Shown one piece after another: positions 43,636 through 52,512 of a DNA stretch of 56,876 bases. The DNA lies in NCBI GenBank assembly GCA_902528215.1, contig CABZRR010000002.1, forward strand, positions 97,775 through 154,650, in the 5' to 3' direction. Position 1 is the stretch's first letter. Each line of letters starts with the position of its first letter. Made by a program: the position numbers and the translations under genes. Origin of the DNA: an uncultured SAR86 cluster bacterium (GTDB lineage: Bacteria > Pseudomonadota > Gammaproteobacteria > Magnimaribacterales > D2472). The notes beneath the pieces are model-generated. The model was not told the DNA's origin. It worked only from the letters and a program-made list of their open reading frames with translations, and did no database searches.

Positions 43636-45075
43636 TTAATAGGAAATTACTTTATTTGTTTTAAAAATCCTACTGGAACCAACATAGTAAATAACAGCTA
43701 AAATTAAAAACACAATAAACGATGTTTCTGATGAAAGATAGCTTTTTTCAATGAAAATGCCAGCTCCTGCAAAGAATGTGCCTAAGATTAATAATCCCAT
43801 AAGAGTTTTAGATGAGCTTTTAGTTAGTAATTGCAATTTATGATGTATGTGATCTCTTCCAGGACTAAATGGCAAGATGCCCTTGATTAATCTGCTAACC
43901 ATTACACCTAGACAATCTAACAATGGAATGGCAACGAACCATAAACATGTAACCGGCTTAATAAGATTTTCTGACGATTGAGAGTAATTTATGCATGTCC
44001 AGGCAACAAAAAATCCTAAAAATGTAGAACCATTATCACCTAAAAATACCCTTCGCTTGATACCTAGAAAACCAAGATTGTAAAAAAGAAATCCTATGAT
44101 GCTTCCCATGGCAATGACAAGAGAATAATTTGCTACGTCAAATCCCGAGGCTATCTGAAGAGCTCCAAGAGCAACTAAAGCAAAACCTGCACATAAGCCA
44201 TTGATTCCATCAATCATATTGAAGGCGTTGATGATACCTACAACAGCAAATATTGTGAAGGGAATTCCCCAATAACCAAGATCGAGGTCTATGCCTAGCA
44301 ATGAAATTTGAAGATTCTCAATATAGATTTCACCAAAATAAATCAATGCAAGCGAAGCTGTACCTTGTAATATTAGCCTTTTGCTTGCTTTAATCCCGAA
44401 AGCATCATCATAGAGAATAAATAATTGCAATAAAACCGCAATAATAATAAAAGCAGCAGTAAAGGCTGAGAATGAAAAAAATTGTGTTGAGGCGTTATCA
44501 ATGATAAAAAGCTCGCTTATCTCATCACCAGATGAGTTAAGCTCTACAATTCCAGAATCTGTAGCCCTGTAGGTTTTAATTTGTCCATTTGAAAGTGTGA
44601 CATTAAATATGCCTTGACTATTTTGAGTGATATTAATAGATTCACTGTTACTTGAACCAAATTTTACGTCGAAGGTTTCGGAGTTTTCAATATTATCAGT
44701 TTGTTTAGTAACATTTAGTCTAAAATTTTCAGTATTCTCATCATTTTCTTTTTTTATGCTGAGCTTTTTCGAGTACCCAACTTCAGATGAAGATTGCATT
44801 TGAGACGATTTCGATAATGACATCCCATCAAATTGAAAATCATATTTGTAATCTATTAGAAATAACATGAATAATGAGGAGAGCAGCATAGATACGTGAA
44901 TGCTCAGTCCTCCAATTAGTGGCGTAGGCCTAAAATGAAATTTTCTACTTTTATCAGGTATGTCTATTAAAAGTTTATTGGCTCTGGCAATATTTCTGAA
45001 GTATCCAGTAAAAACCACAGATGCAAAAAAGCTTAAAAACAACAATGTGACTGCTATACTAAATAACATGCTCAT
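43636..45075 (-). CDS. WecA-like polyprenyl-phosphate sugar-1-phosphate transferase with large insertion
   Basis: 479 residues, far longer than WecA (367). Polytopic MraY/WecA family member that starts lipid-linked glycans. Motifs in order: KLLIDIPDKSRKFHFRPTPL, LYDDAFGI (weakened DDxxD), FNMIDGINGL, FLGDNGSTFLG and the C-terminal HIHHKL typical of WecA-type enzymes. Between TM2 and TM3, residues about 78-200 form a Ser/Asn-rich, beta-like insertion, predicted periplasmic. It probably transfers GlcNAc-1-P or similar to undecaprenyl phosphate for the locus at 12514-33527. Divergent from the sugar dehydrogenase gene by only 33 bases. Confidence 0.87.
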   Translation of the reverse strand: MSMLFSIAVTLLFLSFFASVVFTGYFRNIARANKLLIDIPDKSRKFHFRPTPLIGGLSIHVSMLLSSLFMLFLIDYKYDFQFDGMSLSKSSQMQSSSEVGYSKKLSIKKENDENTENFRLNVTKQTDNIENSETFDVKFGSSNSESINITQNSQGIFNVTLSNGQIKTYRATDSGIVELNSSGDEISELFIIDNASTQFFSFSAFTAAFIIIAVLLQLFILYDDAFGIKASKRLILQGTASLALIYFGEIYIENLQISLLGIDLDLGYWGIPFTIFAVVGIINAFNMIDGINGLCAGFALVALGALQIASGFDVANYSLVIAMGSIIGFLFYNLGFLGIKRRVFLGDNGSTFLGFFVAWTCINYSQSSENLIKPVTCLWFVAIPLLDCLGVMVSRLIKGILPFSPGRDHIHHKLQLLTKSSSKTLMGLLILGTFFAGAGIFIEKSYLSSETSFIVFLILAVIYYVGSSRIFKTNKVISY

Positions 45076-45108
45076 TATTTTAACTGACTTTTATTTTCAC
45101 AGGTAATT

Positions 45109-46215
45109 ATGAAAAAATTTTTAAAATCTATTTTTTACTCCGTTTGCATATTTTCTCTTAATTTAAGCGCACTTAACTTTGAACATTTAGTTTTAGAAGA
45201 GGGATTTAGTATTTCTATTTTTGCCGAAAATTTAGATTCTCCAAGACAGATGGCTGAGGGAAAGAATGGAACAATTTTTGTAGGTGAAAGAAACGGTAAA
45301 ATTATAGCTCTCAAGGATTTGGATAATAATGGTCAAATTGACTTAAAAATTATAGTTGCAGAAGGACTTACCTATTCGACTGGAGTAAGTTTATTTGACG
45401 GAGATTTATATTTTTCAGAAATAAGTCAGATCTGGAAAATTGAAAAAATTGAAGATTGGATTGCTAATTACTCTGTAAATTCAGAGTTGCCAAAAAAAAT
45501 ATTGGTAGTTGATAATTTGCCTGAAGACAAATGGCATGGTTGGAAGTGGCTCCAACATGATGCAGATGGAAGTCTTTATTTTAATGTAGGTGCTCCATGT
45601 AATATTTGTTTATCAGAAAATCCACAATTTGCTTCAATTTTAAAATACAAAGATGACGAGCTTAGTTATGTAGCCAAAGGAGTTAGAAATACTGTTGGAT
45701 TTGATTTTCACCCAATTAGTAACAAGCTTTATTTCACTGATAATGGGAGGGATTGGCTTGGTGATGATTCTCCGTCTTGTGAGCTAAATAGACTTGATTA
45801 TGAGGGCCAATTTTTTGGATATCCCTTCAAACACGCATCAGATGTTATTGATCCCGAGTTTGGTGATATTAATCCCGGCTACGATTTTGTAGATCCCATA
45901 TTAGAACTTGGGGCTCACGTAGCACCAACCGGAGTGAGTTTTTATGATGGTGAAATGTTCCCTGAAAAAATGCGAAATAATCTTTTTATTGCATTGCATG
46001 GATCATGGAATCGAACTGAAAAAGTTGGTTATAAGCTCATTCGTGTTGAGTTAGATGAGGAAGGCAATGTTTTAAGTTCATCTGATTTTGTGAGTGGTTG
46101 GCTAAGAGATGAAAAGGTTTCTGGAAGACCATCCGCGCCAATTATGAAAAGCGATGGAAGCCTATTACTATCTGATGATAAGGCAAATGTTATTTATAGA
46201 ATTACATATAAATAA
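45109..46215 (+). CDS. PQQ-type soluble aldose/sorbosone dehydrogenase
   Basis: 368 residues with a signal peptide (to about residue 20, LNLSALNF), beta-propeller fold. MAEGKNGTIFVGERNGKII, GVRNTVGFDFHPISNKLYF, ALHGSWNRTEKVGYKLIRV and APIMKSDGSLLLSDD match the GSDH/sorbosone dehydrogenase family, which oxidises sugars in the periplasm using PQQ. Whether PQQ is truly used is unknown; many family members are uncharacterised. A modest SD (CAGG) precedes the ATG. The 33-base divergent gap to the WecA-like gene implies overlapping promoters. It is followed 5 bp later by a Gfo/Idh gene. Confidence 0.85.
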   Translation: MKKFLKSIFYSVCIFSLNLSALNFEHLVLEEGFSISIFAENLDSPRQMAEGKNGTIFVGERNGKIIALKDLDNNGQIDLKIIVAEGLTYSTGVSLFDGDLYFSEISQIWKIEKIEDWIANYSVNSELPKKILVVDNLPEDKWHGWKWLQHDADGSLYFNVGAPCNICLSENPQFASILKYKDDELSYVAKGVRNTVGFDFHPISNKLYFTDNGRDWLGDDSPSCELNRLDYEGQFFGYPFKHASDVIDPEFGDINPGYDFVDPILELGAHVAPTGVSFYDGEMFPEKMRNNLFIALHGSWNRTEKVGYKLIRVELDEEGNVLSSSDFVSGWLRDEKVSGRPSAPIMKSDGSLLLSDDKANVIYRITYK

Positions 46216-46220
46216 TTATT

Positions 46221-47243
46221 ATGAAAGTAGGCATAGCTGGATATGGCGTTGTTGGAAAAAAAAGATACTCTTCAATAGTTAAAAATTCTTCTTTTGAGGT
46301 AACTGATATTTCAGAAGAAAATTCGATTGCAAGAGAGGAGATCCCTAATGGAGTAAATGTTTTTGATAATTACCAAGATCTAATCTTAGAGGCTGATTTA
46401 GATGTTATTTTTATAAGCTTGCCAAATAAATATGCCTCAGATGCTGTCTCATTAAGTCTAAAAAAAGGTCTTAATGTTTTTTGTGAAAAGCCGCCGGCAA
46501 GAACACTCGATGAGCTTTTGAAGGTTCAGAAAATTTATGAAAAACATCCCTCTCAGAAATTAATGTATGGATTCAACCACAGATTTCATCTATCTGTAGA
46601 AGAAGCTAAATCAATTATTGATAGCAAAATTTTTGGAAACGTCATAAATTTAAAAGGTGTTTATGGAAAATCACAAATGATAAGCTTTAATCAAACTGAC
46701 TGGCGAACTAAAAGAGAAGAATCAGGAGGAGGCATATTATTAGATCAGGGAATACATATGCTTGATCTAATCAGATATTTATCTGGAGAGGATTTTTCAA
46801 AAGTTTTTTCATTTATTGATAATGCATTTTGGAATTATGATGTCGAGGATAATGCATATGTATTGATGCAATCTCCAAAAGGGATAGTGGCGCAAGTGCA
46901 TTCATCGGCTACTCAGTGGAGGCATATATTTAATTTAGAAATTACCCTTCAAAAAGGTTCACTCCTGTTAGGAGGCATACTAACAGGTTCAAAAAGTTAT
47001 GGCGATGAAACGCTTCGCATAATCACTTCTAATCCTGAGAAAGATAAAGGGAATCCAAAAGAGTCAACTAAAAAATATAATGAAGATGTATCGTGGGATA
47101 ATGAAATAAAGTATTTTTCAAATTGCTTGGCTAAAAACTTAGAAATTGAAAGAGGCAGCATTGGGGATGCTATAGAAACAATGAAGTTGGTTGAAACTAT
47201 CTATAAAGCAGATCCTGAATGGAAAAAAAAATATTATAATTAA
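46221..47243 (+). CDS. Gfo/Idh/MocA family oxidoreductase
   Basis: 340 residues. Starts MKVGIAGYGVVGKKRYSS (nucleotide loop), with NVFCEKPPARTLDEL at about residue 90 and GGGILLDQGIHMLDLIRYL as the catalytic segment. It differs from the copy at 8313 and is not a recent duplicate. First gene of a run with isomerase, phosphatase, dehydrogenase, aldolase and KdsB. It probably oxidises a sugar intermediate of that pathway. Its 3' end is 13 bases before the next start. Confidence 0.88.
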   Translation: MKVGIAGYGVVGKKRYSSIVKNSSFEVTDISEENSIAREEIPNGVNVFDNYQDLILEADLDVIFISLPNKYASDAVSLSLKKGLNVFCEKPPARTLDELLKVQKIYEKHPSQKLMYGFNHRFHLSVEEAKSIIDSKIFGNVINLKGVYGKSQMISFNQTDWRTKREESGGGILLDQGIHMLDLIRYLSGEDFSKVFSFIDNAFWNYDVEDNAYVLMQSPKGIVAQVHSSATQWRHIFNLEITLQKGSLLLGGILTGSKSYGDETLRIITSNPEKDKGNPKESTKKYNEDVSWDNEIKYFSNCLAKNLEIERGSIGDAIETMKLVETIYKADPEWKKKYYN

Positions 47244-47256
47244 ATTAGGATTCATC

Positions 47257-47835
47257 ATGGGCTCATCTTCGTCATTCTCAAATAATTACTTGGAGTATTT
47301 AACTGACTTAATTTCTCAATTAGATCGAGAAGCGATAGGTCAATTTGCAGATTTACTATTAGAATCCAGAGAGTCTCAAATTACTACATTTTTTCTTGGT
47401 AATGGAGGCAGCGCATCTACGGCCACTCATTTTGTTAATGATGTATCCCTTGGAAGTCGACAATTTGAGAAACCTTTTCGAGCAATCAGCCTTTGTGATA
47501 ATCAAGCTGTAATAACTGCAATCGCAAATGATGATGGATATGAAAATATTTTTTTACAACAGCTCCAAACATTAGCAAAGCCTGGAGATAATATTGTATG
47601 TATTTCTGCCTCAGGTAACTCTAAAAATTTAATTAAAGCTGTTGAATATGCAAAAGAAAATGAAATTTTTGTAGTGGGGTTAACTGCCTTTGATGGCGGA
47701 TATTTAAAGAAAAATTGTAACTTAAATATTCATGTCCCAACCAAAGTAGGTGAATATGGTCCTGCTGAAGATTTGCATATGGTGGTTTGTGGTTTAGTTG
47801 GTTCCTATTTTAGAGAAAAATTCTTGAATGCTTGA
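47257..47835 (+). CDS. SIS-domain phosphoheptose isomerase-like protein (GmhA family)
   Basis: 192 residues from the ATG at 47257, chosen for its SD TTAGGA six bases upstream; an in-frame ATG at 47191 lies within the previous gene. GmhA isomerises sedoheptulose 7-phosphate. The SIS core is clear: FFLGNGGSASTATHFVND, ITAIANDDGYENIF, ISASGNSKNLIKAVEYA. Of the zinc ligands in E. coli-type GmhA, the His is kept (His58), but Glu65 appears as Asp62 and the C-terminal Gln/His pair is missing (AEDLHMVVCG). Substrate may therefore be another ketose or aldose phosphate. It overlaps the phosphatase gene by 8 bp. Confidence 0.82.
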   Translation: MGSSSSFSNNYLEYLTDLISQLDREAIGQFADLLLESRESQITTFFLGNGGSASTATHFVNDVSLGSRQFEKPFRAISLCDNQAVITAIANDDGYENIFLQQLQTLAKPGDNIVCISASGNSKNLIKAVEYAKENEIFVVGLTAFDGGYLKKNCNLNIHVPTKVGEYGPAEDLHMVVCGLVGSYFREKFLNA

Positions 47836-48568
47836 CTTAAATCATTGCCTCAATACTGCAAAGTCTGCTGCTTTATTAGCTGGCCAGTTTTTATTAAGTG
47901 CAAAAGGAAAAAATCTAGAAGTCTTATCTAATACTGGGAGAGATCTAAAGCTTCAGCTTGATATTGATACAGAAAAACTTATTAAAAAGCATATAAGTTC
48001 TGATAGTCCTTATCCAATTTTAGGAGAAGAGACAGGCTCAAATGGAGATCTTGATAGCTTTTATTGGATTGTAGATCCTATAGATGGAACCTCAAATTTT
48101 TTAAGGGGCATCCCCATAAGCTGTGTTTCAATTGCCTTAATGCAAGATACGAAACCCTTGCTTGGAGTAATATATGATTTTAATCATGATGAAATATATT
48201 GGGGCCATAAGGAATCAAAGGCATATATTGATGACATGGAAATATGTGTTTCATCCATTTCAAAAAAAAGCGAGTCTACACTTGTGACTGGAATTCCAGC
48301 CAAAACAAACTATTCTGATACCGAGTTCAGTGAAATGATAGCTAATTTCCAGGCGTGGAAAAAAATTAGAATGATAGGGTCTGCAGCTATGGCTGCATGT
48401 TATATAGCCTCAGGAAAAGCTGAGACTTATCAAGAAGATGGAATTTTTCTTTGGGATATTGCTGCTGGCGCTGCTATTGTAAATGCTGCAGGAGGCCTTG
48501 CATCTATTACTAATATTCAAACTGATTATCGGGTAAATGCAAAATTTACCAATAATATAATAGAGTAA
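47828..48568 (+). CDS. Inositol monophosphatase-family sugar phosphatase
   Basis: 246 residues. Metal and catalytic motifs are GEETGS, WIVDPIDGTSNFLRGIPI and WDIAAGAAIVNAAGG, all intact, so it should be an active Mg-dependent, lithium-sensitive-type phosphatase (IMPase, HisN or CysQ related). Context between a sugar-phosphate isomerase and a dehydrogenase/aldolase pair suggests it removes phosphate from a sugar phosphate, perhaps in the place of KdsC in KDO synthesis (inference). Coupled to the upstream isomerase by an 8-bp overlap. Confidence 0.87.
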   Translation: MLDLNHCLNTAKSAALLAGQFLLSAKGKNLEVLSNTGRDLKLQLDIDTEKLIKKHISSDSPYPILGEETGSNGDLDSFYWIVDPIDGTSNFLRGIPISCVSIALMQDTKPLLGVIYDFNHDEIYWGHKESKAYIDDMEICVSSISKKSESTLVTGIPAKTNYSDTEFSEMIANFQAWKKIRMIGSAAMAACYIASGKAETYQEDGIFLWDIAAGAAIVNAAGGLASITNIQTDYRVNAKFTNNIIE

Positions 48569-48572
48569 TAAT

Positions 48573-49538
48573 TTGAATACTATAGATACAGTTGCTGTTG
48601 CATCAAGATCCTTTTCAAAAAATGATGGCTTGGTAAAAAATCTCCAAAGCAAGTACTCATCAGTCATATTAAATAATTTTGGTAAAACTCTCCAAGGAGA
48701 TGAGTTGGTTGACTTTTTGATGCCCGCAACAAAAGCAATAATAGGTATTGAAGAATTAACTGAGCCAGTTCTTGCAAAACTTTCCAAGCTAAAAGTCATT
48801 AGCAAGTATGGTGTTGGTTTGAACAATCTTGATTTAGAACTCCTAAAAAAAAGAAACATAAGATTAGGATTCACTCACGGTGTAAATAAACAGAGTGTTG
48901 CAGAATTGACTCTTACGCTAATACTAATTGGTCTAAAAAAAATTCAGGACAATAACATAGATATAATCAATGGTAACTGGTCGCAAGAAAAAGGGTCAGA
49001 GCTTTATGGAAAAAATATTGGATTGCTTGGATTTGGAAATATTGGGCAAAAATTGGTTTCACTTTTGCAGCCTTTTAACTGCAGGATCTCATTTCTTGAT
49101 GAAAAAAAATTTTCTAAGGAGGAGATATCAGACATTGCATCAAAATTAAATTATGAACCTAATTTGATAAAGCAAATGTCTTTACAGCAGGTATTAAAAG
49201 AATCAGACATATTAAGTATTCATCTTCCCTTGACTGCATACACTGAGAATCTAATCTCGTTAGGTGAACTAAATGAATTGAGATCAAATGTTTGCATTGT
49301 TAATACTGCAAGAGGCGGGATTGTAAATGAGAAGGATCTTTATATTTTTCTATCTGAAAATCCTTGCAGTTTTGCAGGATTTGATGTGTATAAAGAAGAG
49401 CCTGCTATAAATAATCCATTGTTTAAATTAAAAAACTTTTTTGGAACTTCGCATCGATCTAGCCTGACAAATGAAGGTATTCTTTCAATGGGGATGGCTG
49501 CTATTAATGGATTAGATGATAATATTAATATCACCTAA
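48573..49538 (+). CDS. D-2-hydroxyacid dehydrogenase (phosphoglycerate dehydrogenase-like)
   Basis: 321 residues, D-isomer-specific 2-hydroxyacid dehydrogenase. VISKYGVGLNNLDLELLKKR, NAD loop IGLLGFGNIGQKLVSLL, Arg in VNTARGGIVNE, Glu in YKEEPAINNPL and His in GTSHRSSLTNEG form the expected active site. No C-terminal ACT domain, unlike SerA of E. coli. Start is TTG at 48573, four bases after the phosphatase stop; no ATG fits. In this run it could interconvert a 2-keto and 2-hydroxy acid of sugar origin, for example next to the aldolase. Confidence 0.87.
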   Translation: MNTIDTVAVASRSFSKNDGLVKNLQSKYSSVILNNFGKTLQGDELVDFLMPATKAIIGIEELTEPVLAKLSKLKVISKYGVGLNNLDLELLKKRNIRLGFTHGVNKQSVAELTLTLILIGLKKIQDNNIDIINGNWSQEKGSELYGKNIGLLGFGNIGQKLVSLLQPFNCRISFLDEKKFSKEEISDIASKLNYEPNLIKQMSLQQVLKESDILSIHLPLTAYTENLISLGELNELRSNVCIVNTARGGIVNEKDLYIFLSENPCSFAGFDVYKEEPAINNPLFKLKNFFGTSHRSSLTNEGILSMGMAAINGLDDNINIT

Positions 49539-49550
49539 CAGACTAACTTT

Positions 49551-50279
49551 ATGAGTAAACTTTCTATCGGTACATGGTTAAGCTTGCCTAATGAATCTAT
49601 AGCCGAAATTTTTGCTAATGCTGGGTACGAATGGATTGTAATTGACCTTGAGCATAGCAGCATTGGCATTAATCAAGCTGAACAATTAATTAGAGTTATA
49701 GATTTAGCAGGGTCAAAGCCATTTGTTAGATTGTCTGCGCATGATCCTTCACAGATAAAAAGAGTATTAGATGCTGGAGCAAAAGGCATTTTGGCTCCTA
49801 TGATAGAGACTGTTAATCAAACAGAGAGCATAATTTCAGCATGCCAATATCCACCTGATGGAGTTAGAGGTATGGGTCTAGCTAGAGCTCATGGATATGG
49901 GGAAAATTCTGCAAAAAAAAAATATATCAATCAAAAAGTAAACGAAATTGAGATATATGCTCAAATTGAATCTAAAAAGGGCTTAAAAAATTGTAAAGAA
50001 ATTTTTGCTAAGAATATAAATGGTTATTTTATTGGTCCATATGATCTTTCAGCGTCCTTAAATAATCCAGGAAAATTTGATACCGATGAATTTTATAATG
50101 CTGAAAAAATTATATTATCGGCAGCAAAAGAGGAGGGCATCAAATGCGGATATCATCTTGTTGAACCCGACAAAGACAAAATTAATGAACTTAATGATAA
50201 GGGATATAATATGATTGCTTTTAGTGTTGATATCAGAATGTTAGATGTCACTGCAAGACTTCCCTTTAATTTAAAATGA
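49551..50279 (+). CDS. HpcH/HpaI-family 2-keto-3-deoxy acid aldolase
   Basis: 242 residues, TIM-barrel class II (metal) pyruvate aldolase. Family sites are visible: WIVIDLEHSSI (His), FVRLSAHDPSQIKRVLDAGA (Arg), IYAQIESKKG (metal Glu) and GPYDLSASL (metal Asp). Relatives reversibly split 2-keto-3-deoxy acids into pyruvate and an aldehyde. It directly precedes kdsB with an ATGA overlap, so a biosynthetic role making a 2-keto-3-deoxy sugar acid for CMP activation is plausible, replacing the PEP-dependent KdsA. Catabolic use cannot be ruled out. Confidence 0.87.
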   Translation: MSKLSIGTWLSLPNESIAEIFANAGYEWIVIDLEHSSIGINQAEQLIRVIDLAGSKPFVRLSAHDPSQIKRVLDAGAKGILAPMIETVNQTESIISACQYPPDGVRGMGLARAHGYGENSAKKKYINQKVNEIEIYAQIESKKGLKNCKEIFAKNINGYFIGPYDLSASLNNPGKFDTDEFYNAEKIILSAAKEEGIKCGYHLVEPDKDKINELNDKGYNMIAFSVDIRMLDVTARLPFNLK

Positions 50280-51034
50280 AAAATACTTTAGGAGTTATTC
50301 CGGCAAGAATGGCCTCATCTCGATTTCCAGGAAAACCGCTTGAAAAGATTCTTAATATCCCAATGTTAGCTCACTGTTATGAAAGAGCGCTTTTATCAGG
50401 TGTCTGCGATAATTTAGTGATTGCAACACCAGATCAAGAAATCATAGATTGGGCTAATCAATTTCAAATACCTTCGGTATTAACGAGTCATTCTCATAAG
50501 AGAGCTACTGAACGGGCAAAAGAGACATTAGATATTCTTGCAAATGATGGTCTATATTATGATTTAGTGCTTTTGTTGCAGGGTGATGAGCCTCAAATTT
50601 TTCCTGAAGATATTGGCAATCTAAAACAAGCATTTTCTAATAAAGAACTTGAAGTAGTAAATTTAGTTTTTCCAATTTCAGATGATGGCCTTGAAGATCC
50701 CAATGTAGTAAAAGTAGCTCTTGACAAGAATCTAACTATCCATTTTTTTTCTCGATCGCATATTCCACATGACTGTATAAGCGGATATAGACAGCTAGGC
50801 ATGATTGGCCTTACAAAAAAAGCTCTTAATGACTATGTAAGTTTTTTACCAACAGCTCTTGAGGAGGTTGAATCTATAGATATGATGAGACTTATTGAAA
50901 ATGATTTTTTAATACAAGGAGTTTTATCTGCTTCTCCAATCCTTGGTGTTGATACCTTACAAGATTTAAAAAAGGTAGAAAAAATAATGATTAATGATAA
51001 ATTTGTTAATTCATACAAAGAAAAATATATCTAG
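50276..51034 (+). CDS. kdsB: 3-deoxy-manno-octulosonate (KDO) cytidylyltransferase
   Basis: Activates KDO, or a related ulosonate, with CTP to the CMP-sugar. 252 residues, normal. LGVIPARMASSRFPGKPLEK, LVIATPDQEIIDWA, LLLQGDEPQIFPEDI, GYRQLGMIGLTKKAL and GVDTLQDLKKV follow the KdsB plan. It is distinct from the NeuA-like gene at 6257, so the window codes for two CMP-sugar synthetases. Last gene in the six-gene run; the photolyase start is 15 bases later. In E. coli kdsB lies near lpxK; here its company is sugar-acid enzymes. The substrate could be KDO or an analogue. Confidence 0.88.
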   Translation: MKNTLGVIPARMASSRFPGKPLEKILNIPMLAHCYERALLSGVCDNLVIATPDQEIIDWANQFQIPSVLTSHSHKRATERAKETLDILANDGLYYDLVLLLQGDEPQIFPEDIGNLKQAFSNKELEVVNLVFPISDDGLEDPNVVKVALDKNLTIHFFSRSHIPHDCISGYRQLGMIGLTKKALNDYVSFLPTALEEVESIDMMRLIENDFLIQGVLSASPILGVDTLQDLKKVEKIMINDKFVNSYKEKYI

Positions 51035-51048
51035 TAGGATTCTATTTT

Positions 51049-52470
51049 ATGAGAGGTGTTGTTTGGTTTAGAAAAGATTTAAGGATTGATGATAATCCTG
51101 CATTAACTAATGCATTAGATAGTTGTGAGGAGGTTATTGGAATATATATTTTCTCTGAGCTCCAGTGGAAGGCTCACAATGAATCCAATGTAAAGCTTGA
51201 GTTTCTTATTGAGAATTTAACCCTTTTAGAAACGTCATTATCAAAATTAAATATTCCATTGGTAACGATTAAGACTGAATCTTTTGATTCTTTGCCGAAA
51301 GATTTATGTTCATTTGTAGGCTCAAATAAAGTTGAACAAATTTTTTGGAATAATGAATTTGGAGCTAATGAATCGAAAAGAGATTTGCTATCTTGCACAA
51401 TGCTTGAAAAAGAAAATGTAAAGACTTCAAGATTTGATGATCAAGTTATTTATGAACCAGGATATCTTAAAACAGGACAAGGTAAACCTTTCTCTGTTTT
51501 CACTCCCTTTAAAAGAAGATGGATTGAAAATTTTGAAATGGATTTTTTGGACATCAATTACAAACACTCTGCTAAAAAACCTGTAAATATTGAAAGTGAT
51601 TTATCCAAAATAGAATTTGCAAGAACCCATTCCGTCAACATGGATCTTTGGCCAGCAGGTGAAAGCGCAGCTCAAGAAAGACTTTCTAATTTTTTAAACT
51701 TAAAAGCAGAGTCATATAGTGAATCAAGAAATTCTCCGATCCTTGATGGAACAAGCAGAATCTCTCCTTATTTTGCGTTGGGTATTTTGTCTCCAAGAAG
51801 ATGTATTTTAGAGGGTTTAAAGCTTAACAACTATGAATTTACTTCTGGCAATAAAGGTATCTGCAAATGGATTGATGAAATAGTTTGGAGAGAATTTTAC
51901 AGAAACATAATGCATTGTTTTCCAAGAGTTAGCAAAAATAGACCCTTTCAAATACATACTGAGAATCTTAAATGGCGATACTCAGAAAAAGAGCTGCAAG
52001 CTTTCTATTCAGGCAATACTGGCTTCCCGATAGTTGATGCAGGCATAAGACAAATGCTTGCTGAGGGCTGGATGCATAATAGATTGAGAATGGTGGTGGC
52101 AATGTTTTTTACAAAAAATATGCTTCATGATTGGAGACTTGGTGAAAAATTCTTTATGGAAAATTTAATTGATGGTGACTTTGCATCTAATAATGGAGGC
52201 TGGCAATGGAGTGCTTCAACTGGAACAGATGCAGCACCGTACTTTAGGATTTTTAATCCGATAACGCAGTCCACAAATTTTGATCCTGAGGGGAAATTCA
52301 TCAAACAATTTATACCTGAGCTTAATATGCTTTCTAGTAAAGAAGTTCATTTTCCCACAGCAGATCTTTTAACAAGCTTCAGTTATCCCTCTCCGATTTT
52401 GGATTTAAAATCTTCCAGATTAAGAGCTATTGAAGTTTTCAAAGAAAATAATGTAACTAGAGATGCATAA
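51049..52470 (+). CDS. phrB: Deoxyribodipyrimidine photolyase (class I CPD)
   Basis: Light-driven repair of cyclobutane pyrimidine dimers. 473 residues. N-terminal antenna domain (RGVVWFRKDLRIDDNPALTN), then a FAD-binding helical domain from about 200: DEIVWREFYRNIMH, GFPIVDAGIRQMLAEGWMHN, SNNGGWQWSASTGTDAAPYF. The Asn in SNNGG that contacts flavin N5 is present, as in CPD photolyases rather than plant cryptochromes. SD AGGA at 51036-51039. Fits a sunlit surface-water lifestyle. Confidence 0.96.
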   Translation: MRGVVWFRKDLRIDDNPALTNALDSCEEVIGIYIFSELQWKAHNESNVKLEFLIENLTLLETSLSKLNIPLVTIKTESFDSLPKDLCSFVGSNKVEQIFWNNEFGANESKRDLLSCTMLEKENVKTSRFDDQVIYEPGYLKTGQGKPFSVFTPFKRRWIENFEMDFLDINYKHSAKKPVNIESDLSKIEFARTHSVNMDLWPAGESAAQERLSNFLNLKAESYSESRNSPILDGTSRISPYFALGILSPRRCILEGLKLNNYEFTSGNKGICKWIDEIVWREFYRNIMHCFPRVSKNRPFQIHTENLKWRYSEKELQAFYSGNTGFPIVDAGIRQMLAEGWMHNRLRMVVAMFFTKNMLHDWRLGEKFFMENLIDGDFASNNGGWQWSASTGTDAAPYFRIFNPITQSTNFDPEGKFIKQFIPELNMLSSKEVHFPTADLLTSFSYPSPILDLKSSRLRAIEVFKENNVTRDA

Positions 52471-52512
52471 TTGCTTTAGTTATAATTGAACTCAAAAAAT
52501 AGGAAAATTTTT

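Noticed and set aside
48410-48874. 154-codon reverse open frame across the phosphatase/dehydrogenase junction
   Set aside because: It is antisense to two well-supported genes and shows no recognisable protein character.
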